The notes under the pieces were generated by a model. That model made no database searches and was not told the origin of the DNA. It saw nothing but the letters and a program-made list of their open reading frames with translations. Both the position numbers and the translations under genes were made by a program. A DNA stretch of 64,000 nucleotides from Couchioplanes azureus (lineage in GTDB: Bacteria; Actinomycetota; Actinomycetes; Mycobacteriales; Micromonosporaceae), in NCBI RefSeq assembly GCF_014648355.1, contig NZ_BMQY01000006.1, positions 384,905 to 448,904 of the forward strand, read 5' to 3'. Positions 8,217 through 16,049 of this stretch are shown here, in pieces (within the stretch, counting starts at the first letter, position 1; the number at the start of each line of letters is the position of its first letter).

Positions 8217-8640
8217 TGTTGGACCTGCGTCCCCGGCTCTGACCGGGCGGCGTGGCGAGAGCGAGAACCTGCGCCACGAGGACAACTTCCTGTCCGAGCA
8301 TGACCTGTGGATGCACCGCCGCTATCGCGAACTGCTCACCCCGATCCTCGGCTCGTTCGTCTATGCCTCCGAGGAGGCCGAGCCCGAGGTGATCGGGGCC
8401 GATCCCGATCCTGACCTCTGCGTACTGGTCGATCCGCTCGACACCAGCGAACTGGCCGTGCGCGGTCTCCTCGGCTACACGCACGTCATGGTCTACTCCC
8501 GCGCCGCCGCTCAGCCCGTCGTCGCGGTGGTTGGCGACATCTTCCACCACCTCCAGCTCTACGTCGGCGCCCGCGACGAGCACGGCACCGACCGGGCCTT
8601 CGTCATCACGGCCGATTCCCAGGCGTACGAGCCGCGACAG
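8153..8640 (+). pseudogene. Frameshifted, truncated inositol-monophosphatase-like gene
   Basis: ATG at 8153 begins MDEANDIPDLAARIAATVRG and stops at 8240-8242. One frame over, the protein resumes with ENLRHEDNFLSEHDLWMHRR, YASEEAEPEVIGADP and VDPLDTSELAVRGLLGYTH. The VDPLD segment corresponds to the metal-binding DPxDGT motif of the inositol monophosphatase family, with GT replaced by SE. The similarity fades near 8640, where the frame runs into Arg/Pro-rich codons, so the C-terminal half is lost. A single frameshift plus truncation makes this a pseudogene inside the tRNA-Lys island scar. Confidence 0.6.
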
Positions 8641-9083
8641 CACACGAAGAAGCCGCGGGCTTCGCCGTGGCAGGCGCCGGACTGTCGCGCGCGCCCACCG
8701 CATCCGGCGTACGGCGGCGTCCGCTGCCGGGTGGCGCAATCCGGCCATTCCGGTGATGACCGGCATACCGGCGGACACCGTTGACACCGGGGCCACGCCG
8801 GCGGGCCCCGTACCGGCATCGGTACAGGGCCGCCGGTCAGCGGGCAGCAGGCGCCGCAGAACACCCTTGGCCGTGGCGCCGGCCCAGTACGACTGCACCA
8901 GGTGCGAGCCGGCGGCGATGTCGGCCCCCGCCAGAGCCGGACCCACGAACTGGGCGACCCGCTGCTACTTCGCGATCCGCTCCGGGGTCCGCTCGGTGGT
9001 GTGGTCGCGTAGGCCACGTCGATGCCAGGCCGCTCGCAGCAGAGGGTGGGTTTCTCCGTGGGGGGAAGGGGCATACCGCGCGC
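8641..9083. other. Gene-free stretch upstream of the peroxygenase
   Basis: 443 bp with no convincing plus-strand gene. On the minus strand the codons between about 8990 and 8840 read TERTPERIAK, an in-frame stop, then VGPALAGADIAAGSHLVQ and AGATAKGVLRRLLP. This looks like the remnant of a small conserved protein with an amber stop. I cannot name it. The end of this stretch should hold the promoter of the gene at 9084. Confidence 0.4.
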
Positions 9084-10379
9084 ATGTCTGAGAATCGGCG
9101 TCCTTATCTCGACGACAGCCTGGGACTGGCGGTGCAGGGCTACTCCTGGCTTCCGGGGCGGTGGCGCCGCGCCGGTACGGCGAGCGCCGTGCAGACCCGG
9201 CTGATGGGCCGCCGTGCGGTCGGCTTGCGCGGGCCGGAAGCGGTGCGGTTCTTCTATGACGAGGCGCATGTACGGCGGCACGGCGCGATTCCCGAGCCGG
9301 TACAGGGCACGCTCTTCGGCCACAGCGCCATCCAAACGCTCGACGGCCTGGATCACCGCAACCGCAAGATGATGTTCCTGTCGGTGCTGAAGGACGCGCG
9401 CCAGGTGGGCCGGCTTGCGCAACGCGCCGGGGAGCTCTGGGACGAGGCGGCCGAGGACTGGACGCGGCGGCCGCAGGTGGTGCTCTTCGACGAGTCCGCT
9501 CGTGTGATCACCCGGGCGGTGTGTGAATGGGCCGGTGTTCCGCTCGCCGCCGCGGACGTGACACGAACGGCCGCCGACCTGACCGCGCTGGTGGACGGGT
9601 TCGCCACCCTCGGACCGCGGCACTGGCGGGCGCGCCGGGCCCGGGGACGCTGCGAGCGCTGGCTGGCCGACCTGATTCAGCAGGTACGCGACGGTGCGGT
9701 GACCGCGCCCGCCGACTCGGTGCTGGACCTCGTGGCCCGCCACACCGAGACAGACGGGCGGCTGATCGAGCGCAAGCGAGCGGCGGTGGAACTGCTCAAC
9801 GTCATCCGGCCGACGGTCGCGGTGTCCTGGTACGTCAGCTTCGCCGGGCACGCGTTGCACCGTTGGCCGCAGCACCGGCAGCGGCTGCAGGCAGGTGATC
9901 GGGAATGGGCTGTCGCCTTCGCCCACGAGCTGCGCCGATTCTACCCGTTCGCGCCGTTCGTGGGTGGTCTGGCCGTCCGGGACCTGAGCTGGCGGGGCGA
10001 GCACATCCCGGCGGGCGCCATGGTGTTGCTCGACATCTACGGCCAGCACCACGACCCGGCGCTGTGGCCGGATCCGTACCGTTTCGATCCCGGACGTTTC
10101 CTCGACAAGGCGCCGGGCCGCGACGAACTGATCCCGCAAGGCGGCGGCGACCCGCACGCCGGCCACCGGTGCCCGGGCGAGGACGTCACCCTCGCGCTGC
10201 TGGCCACGCTGGTCATCCGGCTGGCCCGGCTCGACTTCGAGGTGCCGCAGCAGGATCTGACCATCTCACTGCGCCGGATTCCGGCCCTGCCTCGCAGCCG
10301 GGTGGTGCTCCGCGTGGCCGGCTCGGCCCGGTCCGAGGACGCGGTGGACGCGGTGCTTCATGCCACGCCGTACCGCTGA
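9084..10379 (+). CDS. CYP152-type cytochrome P450 fatty-acid peroxygenase
   Basis: A 431-residue P450 from the ATG at 9084. The I-helix reads NVIRPTVAVSWYVSFAGHAL, with Arg242-Pro243 in place of the usual acid-alcohol pair. The heme loop is GGGDPHAGHRCPGE with the Cys ligand at residue 363. Both positions equal the published numbering of P450-BSbeta (CYP152A1). That family uses hydrogen peroxide directly to hydroxylate, or in some members decarboxylate, long-chain fatty acids, with the substrate carboxylate bound to the Arg. No redox partner genes are nearby, as expected. A G-rich GGGGGAAGGGG lies 13 bp before the start. Alpha versus beta regioselectivity cannot be read from sequence. Confidence 0.93.
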   Translation: MSENRRPYLDDSLGLAVQGYSWLPGRWRRAGTASAVQTRLMGRRAVGLRGPEAVRFFYDEAHVRRHGAIPEPVQGTLFGHSAIQTLDGLDHRNRKMMFLSVLKDARQVGRLAQRAGELWDEAAEDWTRRPQVVLFDESARVITRAVCEWAGVPLAAADVTRTAADLTALVDGFATLGPRHWRARRARGRCERWLADLIQQVRDGAVTAPADSVLDLVARHTETDGRLIERKRAAVELLNVIRPTVAVSWYVSFAGHALHRWPQHRQRLQAGDREWAVAFAHELRRFYPFAPFVGGLAVRDLSWRGEHIPAGAMVLLDIYGQHHDPALWPDPYRFDPGRFLDKAPGRDELIPQGGGDPHAGHRCPGEDVTLALLATLVIRLARLDFEVPQQDLTISLRRIPALPRSRVVLRVAGSARSEDAVDAVLHATPYR

Positions 10380-10392
10380 CGAAGGGCCGGCC

Positions 10393-10944
10393 GTGGATCA
10401 GGAGCGGCAGGACGACAGCGGGTCTTCACCCCGGACCGGGATGCGGCAAGAGCCGAACACGGCGGACAACGGCCGGCCGCTGCCCGTGATCACTGACCTG
10501 GCCGAGCTGATCGAGCTGCTGGACGAGGCACCGGCCGAGGGCGGGTACTACGTGCGGTGGTCGAGGGGACCCGCGGTGGACCTGGTCGACGACCACGGCG
10601 GTTCCAGCCGGGACACCCTGACGGGTGTGCGCCTGCCGGGCCTGTCGGCCAACCCGCTCGCGGTGGAGGATTGGTGGGGCGACCGGTCCCGGCGGCTCTG
10701 GGCCGCCCGCCGGCTGTACGACTACCGCCACCTGCACCGCGACGGCGCACGCCCGTGGGTACTGGTGGGACAGGTCTGCGGGCGCGGCCCCGACAACGAG
10801 CCACTGGTGCGATGCCGGCGACCGATCGCCTGGGTGAGTGAGGCGGTTCTCGCCCAGGCGCAGGCGCTGGTCGAGCAGCAGTCGGCCGAGGGGTGGGGAC
10901 CGCTCAACCGTAGCGGTGCGGACCCCGGGCCTCTCCCGGCGTGA
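10393..10944 (+). CDS. DUF6098 family protein (183 aa)
   Basis: The core (residues 35-150) has YYVRWSRGP, LTGVRLPGLSANPLAVEDWW, RLWAARRLYDYRHL and GRGPDNEPLVRC, the conserved blocks I recall for DUF6098, an actinobacterial family of unknown function. GTG at 10393 has a weak GAAGGG upstream; an internal ATG at 10441 is also possible. It starts 13 bp after the peroxygenase stop, so the two are probably co-transcribed. No signal peptide, membrane span or catalytic motif stands out. The pairing with a fatty-acid peroxygenase is the only functional hint. Confidence 0.75.
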   Translation: MDQERQDDSGSSPRTGMRQEPNTADNGRPLPVITDLAELIELLDEAPAEGGYYVRWSRGPAVDLVDDHGGSSRDTLTGVRLPGLSANPLAVEDWWGDRSRRLWAARRLYDYRHLHRDGARPWVLVGQVCGRGPDNEPLVRCRRPIAWVSEAVLAQAQALVEQQSAEGWGPLNRSGADPGPLPA

Positions 10945-11012
10945 ATGTGGCATCCGGCGCGCGCACCGGAAGTACCGCGACTTCTCCGCGACGTCGCCGG
11001 CGTACGCGGCCG

Positions 11013-12794
11013 TCAGCCGATCCCGTGCGACTGCAGCCAGAGTTCGAGCAGGCCCAGCTGCCACAGTTTGTTGTAGCCGACCGGCGTGCGGTGCTTGTTC
11101 GGCTGCGCCAGCAGTTCTTCGACGTATTCCGGCCGGAACAGGCCGCGTTCCTTGGCGGCGGGGCTGTAGAGGGCTTTGGTGACCTGGTCGAGCACCGCTC
11201 CCTGCAGGTGGCGCAACGCCGGCACCGGGAAGTAGCCCTTGGGCCGGTCGATCAGCTCGGCCGGCAGGTGGCGCCGGGCGAGGTCCTTCAGTACGCCCTT
11301 GCCACCCTGCGCCACCTTCAGCTCCGGCGGGCAGGCCGCGGCCAGCGAGACGAGGTCCTGGTCGAGGAACGGCACCCGCAGTTCGAGCCCCCACGCCATG
11401 CTCATGTTGTCCACCCGTTTGACCGGGTCGTCGGGCATCAGCAGGTGCGTGTCGAGCCGCAGCACGGCATCGACGGCGGTGTCCGCACCGGGCGCGTTCA
11501 GGTGCTGTTCGATCACGGCGCGGCTGACGTCGTGGCGACACAGATGCTCCGGCTGCACCACCTCGGCCAGTTCGGCGTGGCTGCGGTCGGCGAAGGCCCG
11601 GATGAACGCGTCCGCCGCGGTGCCGCGCGGGATCCGGGCCAGCGGCTGGTGGTATCCGTAACCGCCGAACACCTCGTCGGCGCCCTGTCCGGACTGCGCC
11701 ACCTTCACGTGCCGAGAGACCTCCTGCGACAGCAGGTGGAACGCGACCACGTCGTGGCTGCCCATCGGCTCGGACATCGCGGTGACGGCCTGTTCGACGG
11801 CGGATTGCAGGCGGACGTCCTCGATCGGGATGCGCGTGTGCTCGGTGCCGAAGGTACGGGCCGCGAGGTCCGAGTAGGCGAACTCGTCACCGGACTCCCC
11901 GCCGGCGCTGTCGAACCCGATGCTGAACGTCCGCAGGTCGCGTTGCCCGGCCTCGGCGGTCAGCGCGACGATGAGGCTGGAGTCGAGGCCGCCGGAGAGC
12001 AGGACCCCCACCGGCACGTCCGCGATCAGGCGCCGCTCGACGGCGACCCGCAACGCGCCGGTCAATGCCTCCTGCCAGTCGCCGGCGTCCATGCCGGCGT
12101 GCGCCGGATCGCGTACGTAGTCCGGGCGCCAGTAGATGTGGTCGCGGCTGCTTCCGTCGCGCTCGATGACGCGTACGGTGGCCGGCGGCAGCTTGCGGAC
12201 GCCACGCAGGATCGTCCTGGGCGCGGGGACGATGGAGTGCCACGACAGGTAGTGGTGCAGGGCGACGGTGTCGATGCCGGTGTCCACCCCGCCGCCGGCG
12301 AGCAGGGCAGGCAGCGTGGAGGCGAACCGGACTCCGCTGCCGGACTCGGCGAGGTACAGCGGTTTGATGCCGAGCCTGTCCCGCGCCAGCACCAGCCGGC
12401 GACGGGTGCGGTCCACCACGGCGACGGCGAACATGCCGACCAGATGCTCGGCGAATCGTTCACCCCAACGGTGGTATGCGACCAGGACCACCTCGGTGTC
12501 GCTGTTCGAATGGAAGCCGTACCCGTAGCCCTCGAGTTCCGTGCGCAGCTCACGGTAGTTGTAGACGCAGCCGTTGAAGCTGATGCCGACACCGAGTTCG
12601 TCGGAGACCATCGGCTGGTGGCCGTTGTCGGACAGGTCGATGATGCTCAGCCGCCGGTGCCCGAGCATCACCCAGCCGTCGTCCCAGTGCCCGCTGCCGT
12701 CGGGTCCTCGTGATTGCAGCGCTTCGGTCATCCGTACGACCGCTCCGGCGTCGGGCCGTCCGCCGAAACTCACTTCACCGCTGATTCCACACAT
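11013..12794 (-). CDS. Glutamine-dependent asparagine synthetase-type amidotransferase (NAGGN-amidotransferase-like)
   Basis: A 593-residue two-domain enzyme. Met-Cys-Gly-Ile at the start fixes the ATG at 12794: Cys2 is the class II glutaminase nucleophile. SRGPDGSGHW and the glutaminase domain run to about residue 210. The synthetase domain follows with the ATP-pyrophosphatase loop VLLSGGLDSSLIVAL and downstream QSGQGADEVFGGYGYH. It transfers glutamine nitrogen to a carboxyl group activated with ATP. Its size, and the YbdK ligase and M20 peptidase at 14866-17453, recall the osmoprotectant N-acetylglutaminylglutamine amide (NAGGN) gene sets, where this family amidates a dipeptide. Plain asparagine synthesis cannot be ruled out. 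Confidence 0.85.
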   Translation of the reverse strand: MCGISGEVSFGGRPDAGAVVRMTEALQSRGPDGSGHWDDGWVMLGHRRLSIIDLSDNGHQPMVSDELGVGISFNGCVYNYRELRTELEGYGYGFHSNSDTEVVLVAYHRWGERFAEHLVGMFAVAVVDRTRRRLVLARDRLGIKPLYLAESGSGVRFASTLPALLAGGGVDTGIDTVALHHYLSWHSIVPAPRTILRGVRKLPPATVRVIERDGSSRDHIYWRPDYVRDPAHAGMDAGDWQEALTGALRVAVERRLIADVPVGVLLSGGLDSSLIVALTAEAGQRDLRTFSIGFDSAGGESGDEFAYSDLAARTFGTEHTRIPIEDVRLQSAVEQAVTAMSEPMGSHDVVAFHLLSQEVSRHVKVAQSGQGADEVFGGYGYHQPLARIPRGTAADAFIRAFADRSHAELAEVVQPEHLCRHDVSRAVIEQHLNAPGADTAVDAVLRLDTHLLMPDDPVKRVDNMSMAWGLELRVPFLDQDLVSLAAACPPELKVAQGGKGVLKDLARRHLPAELIDRPKGYFPVPALRHLQGAVLDQVTKALYSPAAKERGLFRPEYVEELLAQPNKHRTPVGYNKLWQLGLLELWLQSHGIG

Positions 12795-13001
12795 GCCGCC
12801 TGCTTTCTCCGATCCCCGGCCGCGCACCCCGGGGTGCCGGTCCGGCTACCCGTCGGAAGATCGATGAAACGGCCGGGATCGGCCGAGCACGGGGGCTGCG
12901 GCCGAACAGTCGCCCGTACGGATGCACCGGGTGCCGGCGTAGGTCCGGCCCGGCCGGGTATGCGTGATCGGACTCGGGGAGCCGATCACGGGGAAGGGCC
13001 C

Positions 13002-13742
13002 ATGGCTAAGTCACAGCAACCGGAACGGGTATCCCCTCGGCGTCACGGGCCACTGGCCGACGCCCTCGTCGCCCTGGCGGAGACACCGGACCACGCTTCC
13101 GGCGTCGAGGAACGCCTGACTGCGATCGCGGCCCTGGCCGCTGACCGGATCGCGGCCGCGGACTACGCGTCGATCACGACACTGCAGGGCCACGAATACA
13201 CCGCCGTCGCGACCACCAGCGACGTTGCCCGCGCCGTCGACGAGGCGCAGTTCGCCGACCGGGCCGGCCCCTGCCTCCAGGCGCTGGAGACCGGCGAACC
13301 GGTCGGGGTGCCCGACATCGCGGCGACGATGCACTGGCCCGGCTTCCACGAGGTGGCACCCGCTCTGGGCCTGCGCGCGTCCGTCTCGGTGCCGTTGTAC
13401 ACCGGGCGGGGCACACCGATCGCCGTGCTGAACCTTTACGGCCGCGACGACGCCGCGATGCAACCGCTGATCGCCGCGGTGGCCGAACTGTACGCCACCA
13501 GCCGTGGACTCGATCTGGACGCCGCAGGCCCACCGGTGTCCGACCCCGGAGCCGAGGAACTGCTCACCGGATACGCAAGCGCACTGTCCATACGCGCCAC
13601 CATCCGGCTTGCTGTCGACGTCCTCGCCGGTTGCACCCGCAGCAGCACCGAGGACGCCTACACCGACCTGTGCGCGCGAGCCGCGGAGAAGGGAACCTCG
13701 CTGAGCCTTGCCGCGGCCGCCGTCCTGAGGCAGTGGCTGTGA
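13002..13742 (+). CDS. GAF domain protein with degenerate ANTAR domain
   Basis: 246 residues from the ATG at 13002, preceded by GGGGAAGGG. GAF domain about 20-165: AADYASITTLQGHEYTAVAT, AGPCLQALETGEPVGVPDI and a terminal VLNLYGRDD. The C-terminal helices (SALSIRATIRLAVDVLAGC, then AYTDLCARAAEKGTSLS) align with ANTAR but lack the usual IEQAKG core. ANTAR domains bind paired hexaloop hairpins in mRNA to prevent termination; with the core lost, binding is doubtful. Its closest relative in the window is the protein at 20642. It is divergent from the amidotransferase and convergent with the sigma factor. Confidence 0.8.
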   Translation: MAKSQQPERVSPRRHGPLADALVALAETPDHASGVEERLTAIAALAADRIAAADYASITTLQGHEYTAVATTSDVARAVDEAQFADRAGPCLQALETGEPVGVPDIAATMHWPGFHEVAPALGLRASVSVPLYTGRGTPIAVLNLYGRDDAAMQPLIAAVAELYATSRGLDLDAAGPPVSDPGAEELLTGYASALSIRATIRLAVDVLAGCTRSSTEDAYTDLCARAAEKGTSLSLAAAAVLRQWL

Positions 13743-13752
13743 CCGGGCGCCG

Positions 13753-14547
13753 TCAGCCGCCGGCGTGCGGATCCAGGTCTTCCCGCAGCGTGGCCAGCGC
13801 CTTGGTGAGCAGCCGGGAGACGTGCATCTGCGAGATGCCGAGCTGTGCCGCGATCTGCGACTGGGTCAGATTGCCGTAGAACCGCAGCGTCACGATGCGG
13901 CGCAGTTGCGGCGTCAGGCGCGTCAGCGCCGGTCCGAGGCAGAGATGCCACTCGGTGAGCTCGTATCCGTGATCCTCGGATCCCAGCATGTCGCCGAGTT
14001 CGCCGGCGCCGTCCTCGCCGATCGGCGAGTTGAGCGAGGTGGCCCGGTATGCCTGGGCACCTTCCAGACCCTCGATCACCTTGTCCTCGTCGACGTGCAG
14101 GTAAGCGGCGATCTCGGCGATCGTGGGCGTGCTGCCGAGGACCTGCGTCAGAGCCGCGCTCGCATCGTTGATCGCCGTCCGCATCTCCTGCAGCCGCCGC
14201 GGCACCCGGATGGACCAGGCCCGGTCACGGAAGTACCGCTTGAGCTCTCCCAGGATCGTCGGCAGCGCGTACCCGACGAAGTCCGCGCCGAGAACCGGGT
14301 CGAACCGGTCGACAGCCTTGATCAGCCCGATGGTGGCCGTCTGCGTCAGATCCTCCAGCGCCTCGCCCCGCTGGGCATAGCGGCGTGCGAGGCGCCGCGC
14401 CATCGGTAGCCACGCCGCGATCGTCTCGTCGCGCAGCAGTGCCCGGGACGGCTCGTCCGGGTCGCCTGCCGCGAAGGCGTTGATCAGGGTGGCGGCGCGG
14501 TCGTCGGCCGCGGCGCGGCGGCTGTCCATGACGGGGGGCGATTGCAT
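13753..14547 (-). CDS. SigB/SigF-family alternative sigma factor
   Basis: A 264-residue sigma factor of the general-stress group. Start ATG 14547 has GGAG six bases upstream. Region 2: YAQRGEALEDLTQTATIGLI, DRFDPVLGADFVGYALPTI and the IRVPRRLQEMR motif typical of SigB/SigF. Region 3 spans about 120-175. Region 4 ends with LTQSQIAAQLGISQMHVSRL, a complete helix-turn-helix. Such factors are held by RsbW-type kinases and freed by STAS anti-antagonists, and several of each are encoded at 23971-29367, though not adjacent. It converges on the GAF protein at 13002 with 10 bp between stops. Confidence 0.92.
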   Translation of the reverse strand: MQSPPVMDSRRAAADDRAATLINAFAAGDPDEPSRALLRDETIAAWLPMARRLARRYAQRGEALEDLTQTATIGLIKAVDRFDPVLGADFVGYALPTILGELKRYFRDRAWSIRVPRRLQEMRTAINDASAALTQVLGSTPTIAEIAAYLHVDEDKVIEGLEGAQAYRATSLNSPIGEDGAGELGDMLGSEDHGYELTEWHLCLGPALTRLTPQLRRIVTLRFYGNLTQSQIAAQLGISQMHVSRLLTKALATLREDLDPHAGG

Positions 14548-14696
14548 CGCTGACTCCAAGCGGAACGGTGATGACAAAAAGATCACCGGAACACGACGAG
14601 AAGCCGGGCGACACATCGGTCACAGTCCGAGATGCGCACCCGGCGACGACGTCGCACTGGATGATCTCGGCGCTCTTTTTGACCGATCACTGAACC

Positions 14697-14723
14697 CTAC
14701 CCAAAGAACCGAGACTCGCCAAC
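14697..14723 (-). promoter_or_regulatory. Candidate SigB/SigF-type promoter
   Basis: On the minus strand GTTG is followed after 17 bp by GGGTAG, close to the actinobacterial SigF/SigB pattern GTTT-N14-17-GGGTAT. It lies about 150 bp upstream of the sigma factor start and would give autoregulation. It is based on one match only. Confidence 0.35.
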
Positions 14724-14865
14724 CAAAAGGTTGATAGACACAAGCCACTCCTTCTGGTTCCCCCGCGGTCGCCAGGCCGTTCACCAGGGGTTTGCGCCGA
14801 ACGGGCACGGGTAGCCAGCACGCCCGACCGGGACCCTCCACCCCGTCAGCCAGAAGGACGAGGCC

Positions 14866-16008
14866 ATGACTTCCATGATCACCGCCGGCAGGACGGCCAC
14901 CATCTCCACGGCTTCGCCGGTGCTGACCGTCGGGGTCGAGGAGGAGTTCCTCCTGCTCGACCCGGTCACGGGACGCAACATGCCGGTCGCCGACCAGGTG
15001 GCCGCCGCCCTACCGGAGCCGGTCCGGGAACGCAGCCGGCGAGAAATGCGCCGGAGCATGCTGGAACTGGTCACCGGCGTCTGCACCCGGCTCGACGACG
15101 TACGTGAGCAACTGTCGCAGCAACGCCGGGTCGCCGCCGACGCGGCGGAAGCCGCCGGCGCACGGCTGGTGGCCATCGGCGCCACCCCGGTCGCCGAGCC
15201 CGACGTCAGCGTGCCGCCCGGCCGGCGCTACCAGGACCTCGCGGACCGGTACGGCCCGGTCGCGCTGGACCCGGCGGCGTGCGGTCTGCACGTGCACGTC
15301 GGCGTCCCGGACCGCGAGGTCGCCGTCCAGGTCTGCAACCACCTGCAGGTGTGGCTCCCCGTGATCCGCGCGCTCACCGGGAACTCGCCGCTGTTCCAGG
15401 GCGCCGACACGGGACACGCGAGCTGGCGTTCGGTACAGCTGCTGCGCTGGCCCAGCATGGGCCCGACACCGTACTTCACGTCCGCCGCGGACTACGACCG
15501 TACGGTGACCGCACTGATCGCCTCCGGGATGGTGCTCGACGAGGCGTCGATCTACTGGTACGCCCGCCTGTCCCCCAGCTACCCGACGGTGGAGATCCGG
15601 GTGGGCGACGTCTGCACCGACGTGGACGACACCGTTCTGGTGACCGCGCTCGTCCGCGCCACCGTCGCGACCGCGATCAGCGACATCCAGGCCGGACTTC
15701 CCGCGTCACGCCCACGGGACTGCGTGCTGGCCGGGGCGAACTGGCGCTCCGCCCGCGACGGGCTCAGCGGTGATCTGATCGACCTGCGGCTGGGCCGCGC
15801 CCGCCCGGCCTGGGACCTCGTCGACGAACTCCTCGCCACGGTGAGCCCCGCACTCCTGCGGGCCGGCGACCTCGAGCCGGTACTCGAGGGGCTCGCCCGG
15901 CTACGCGCCGACGGTGACGGCGCCACCCGGCAACGGGCGGTTCTCCGCCGGACCGGCGACGTGCGGGCCGTGCTCACCGCCCTGGCCGAGTGGACCCGGG
16001 CCCAGTAG
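14866..16008 (+). CDS. YbdK-type carboxylate-amine ligase (GCS2 family)
   Basis: 380 residues; ATG at 14866 preceded by AGAAGGACGAGG. The signature VGVEEEFLLLDPVTG opens the catalytic domain (residue 23 on). Further family segments are CGLHVHVGVPDRE (metal/substrate loop), ALTGNSPLFQGADTG, SYPTVEIRVGDVCTDVDD and LAGANWRSARDG. The family has the gamma-glutamylcysteine synthetase fold and joins a carboxylate, often glutamate's gamma carboxyl, to an amine using ATP. In actinomycetes these proteins are usually annotated 'glutamate-cysteine ligase family' with the true substrate unknown. It is followed after 41 bp by the M20 peptidase and lies near the AsnB-type gene. The three could make, modify and recycle a small peptide. 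Confidence 0.88.
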   Translation: MTSMITAGRTATISTASPVLTVGVEEEFLLLDPVTGRNMPVADQVAAALPEPVRERSRREMRRSMLELVTGVCTRLDDVREQLSQQRRVAADAAEAAGARLVAIGATPVAEPDVSVPPGRRYQDLADRYGPVALDPAACGLHVHVGVPDREVAVQVCNHLQVWLPVIRALTGNSPLFQGADTGHASWRSVQLLRWPSMGPTPYFTSAADYDRTVTALIASGMVLDEASIYWYARLSPSYPTVEIRVGDVCTDVDDTVLVTALVRATVATAISDIQAGLPASRPRDCVLAGANWRSARDGLSGDLIDLRLGRARPAWDLVDELLATVSPALLRAGDLEPVLEGLARLRADGDGATRQRAVLRRTGDVRAVLTALAEWTRAQ

Positions 16009-16049
16009 GACGTACGCCGTACCGACCAGCACCGATCCGGAGAGACGAC

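Noticed and set aside
6039..9083. An intact prophage or integrative element
   Set aside because: Only fragments of an integrase and broken passengers remain; no replication, structural or transfer genes are seen.
8559..10166. A 535-codon minus-strand open frame
   Set aside because: Antisense to the CYP152 gene, whose heme and substrate residues fall at family positions.
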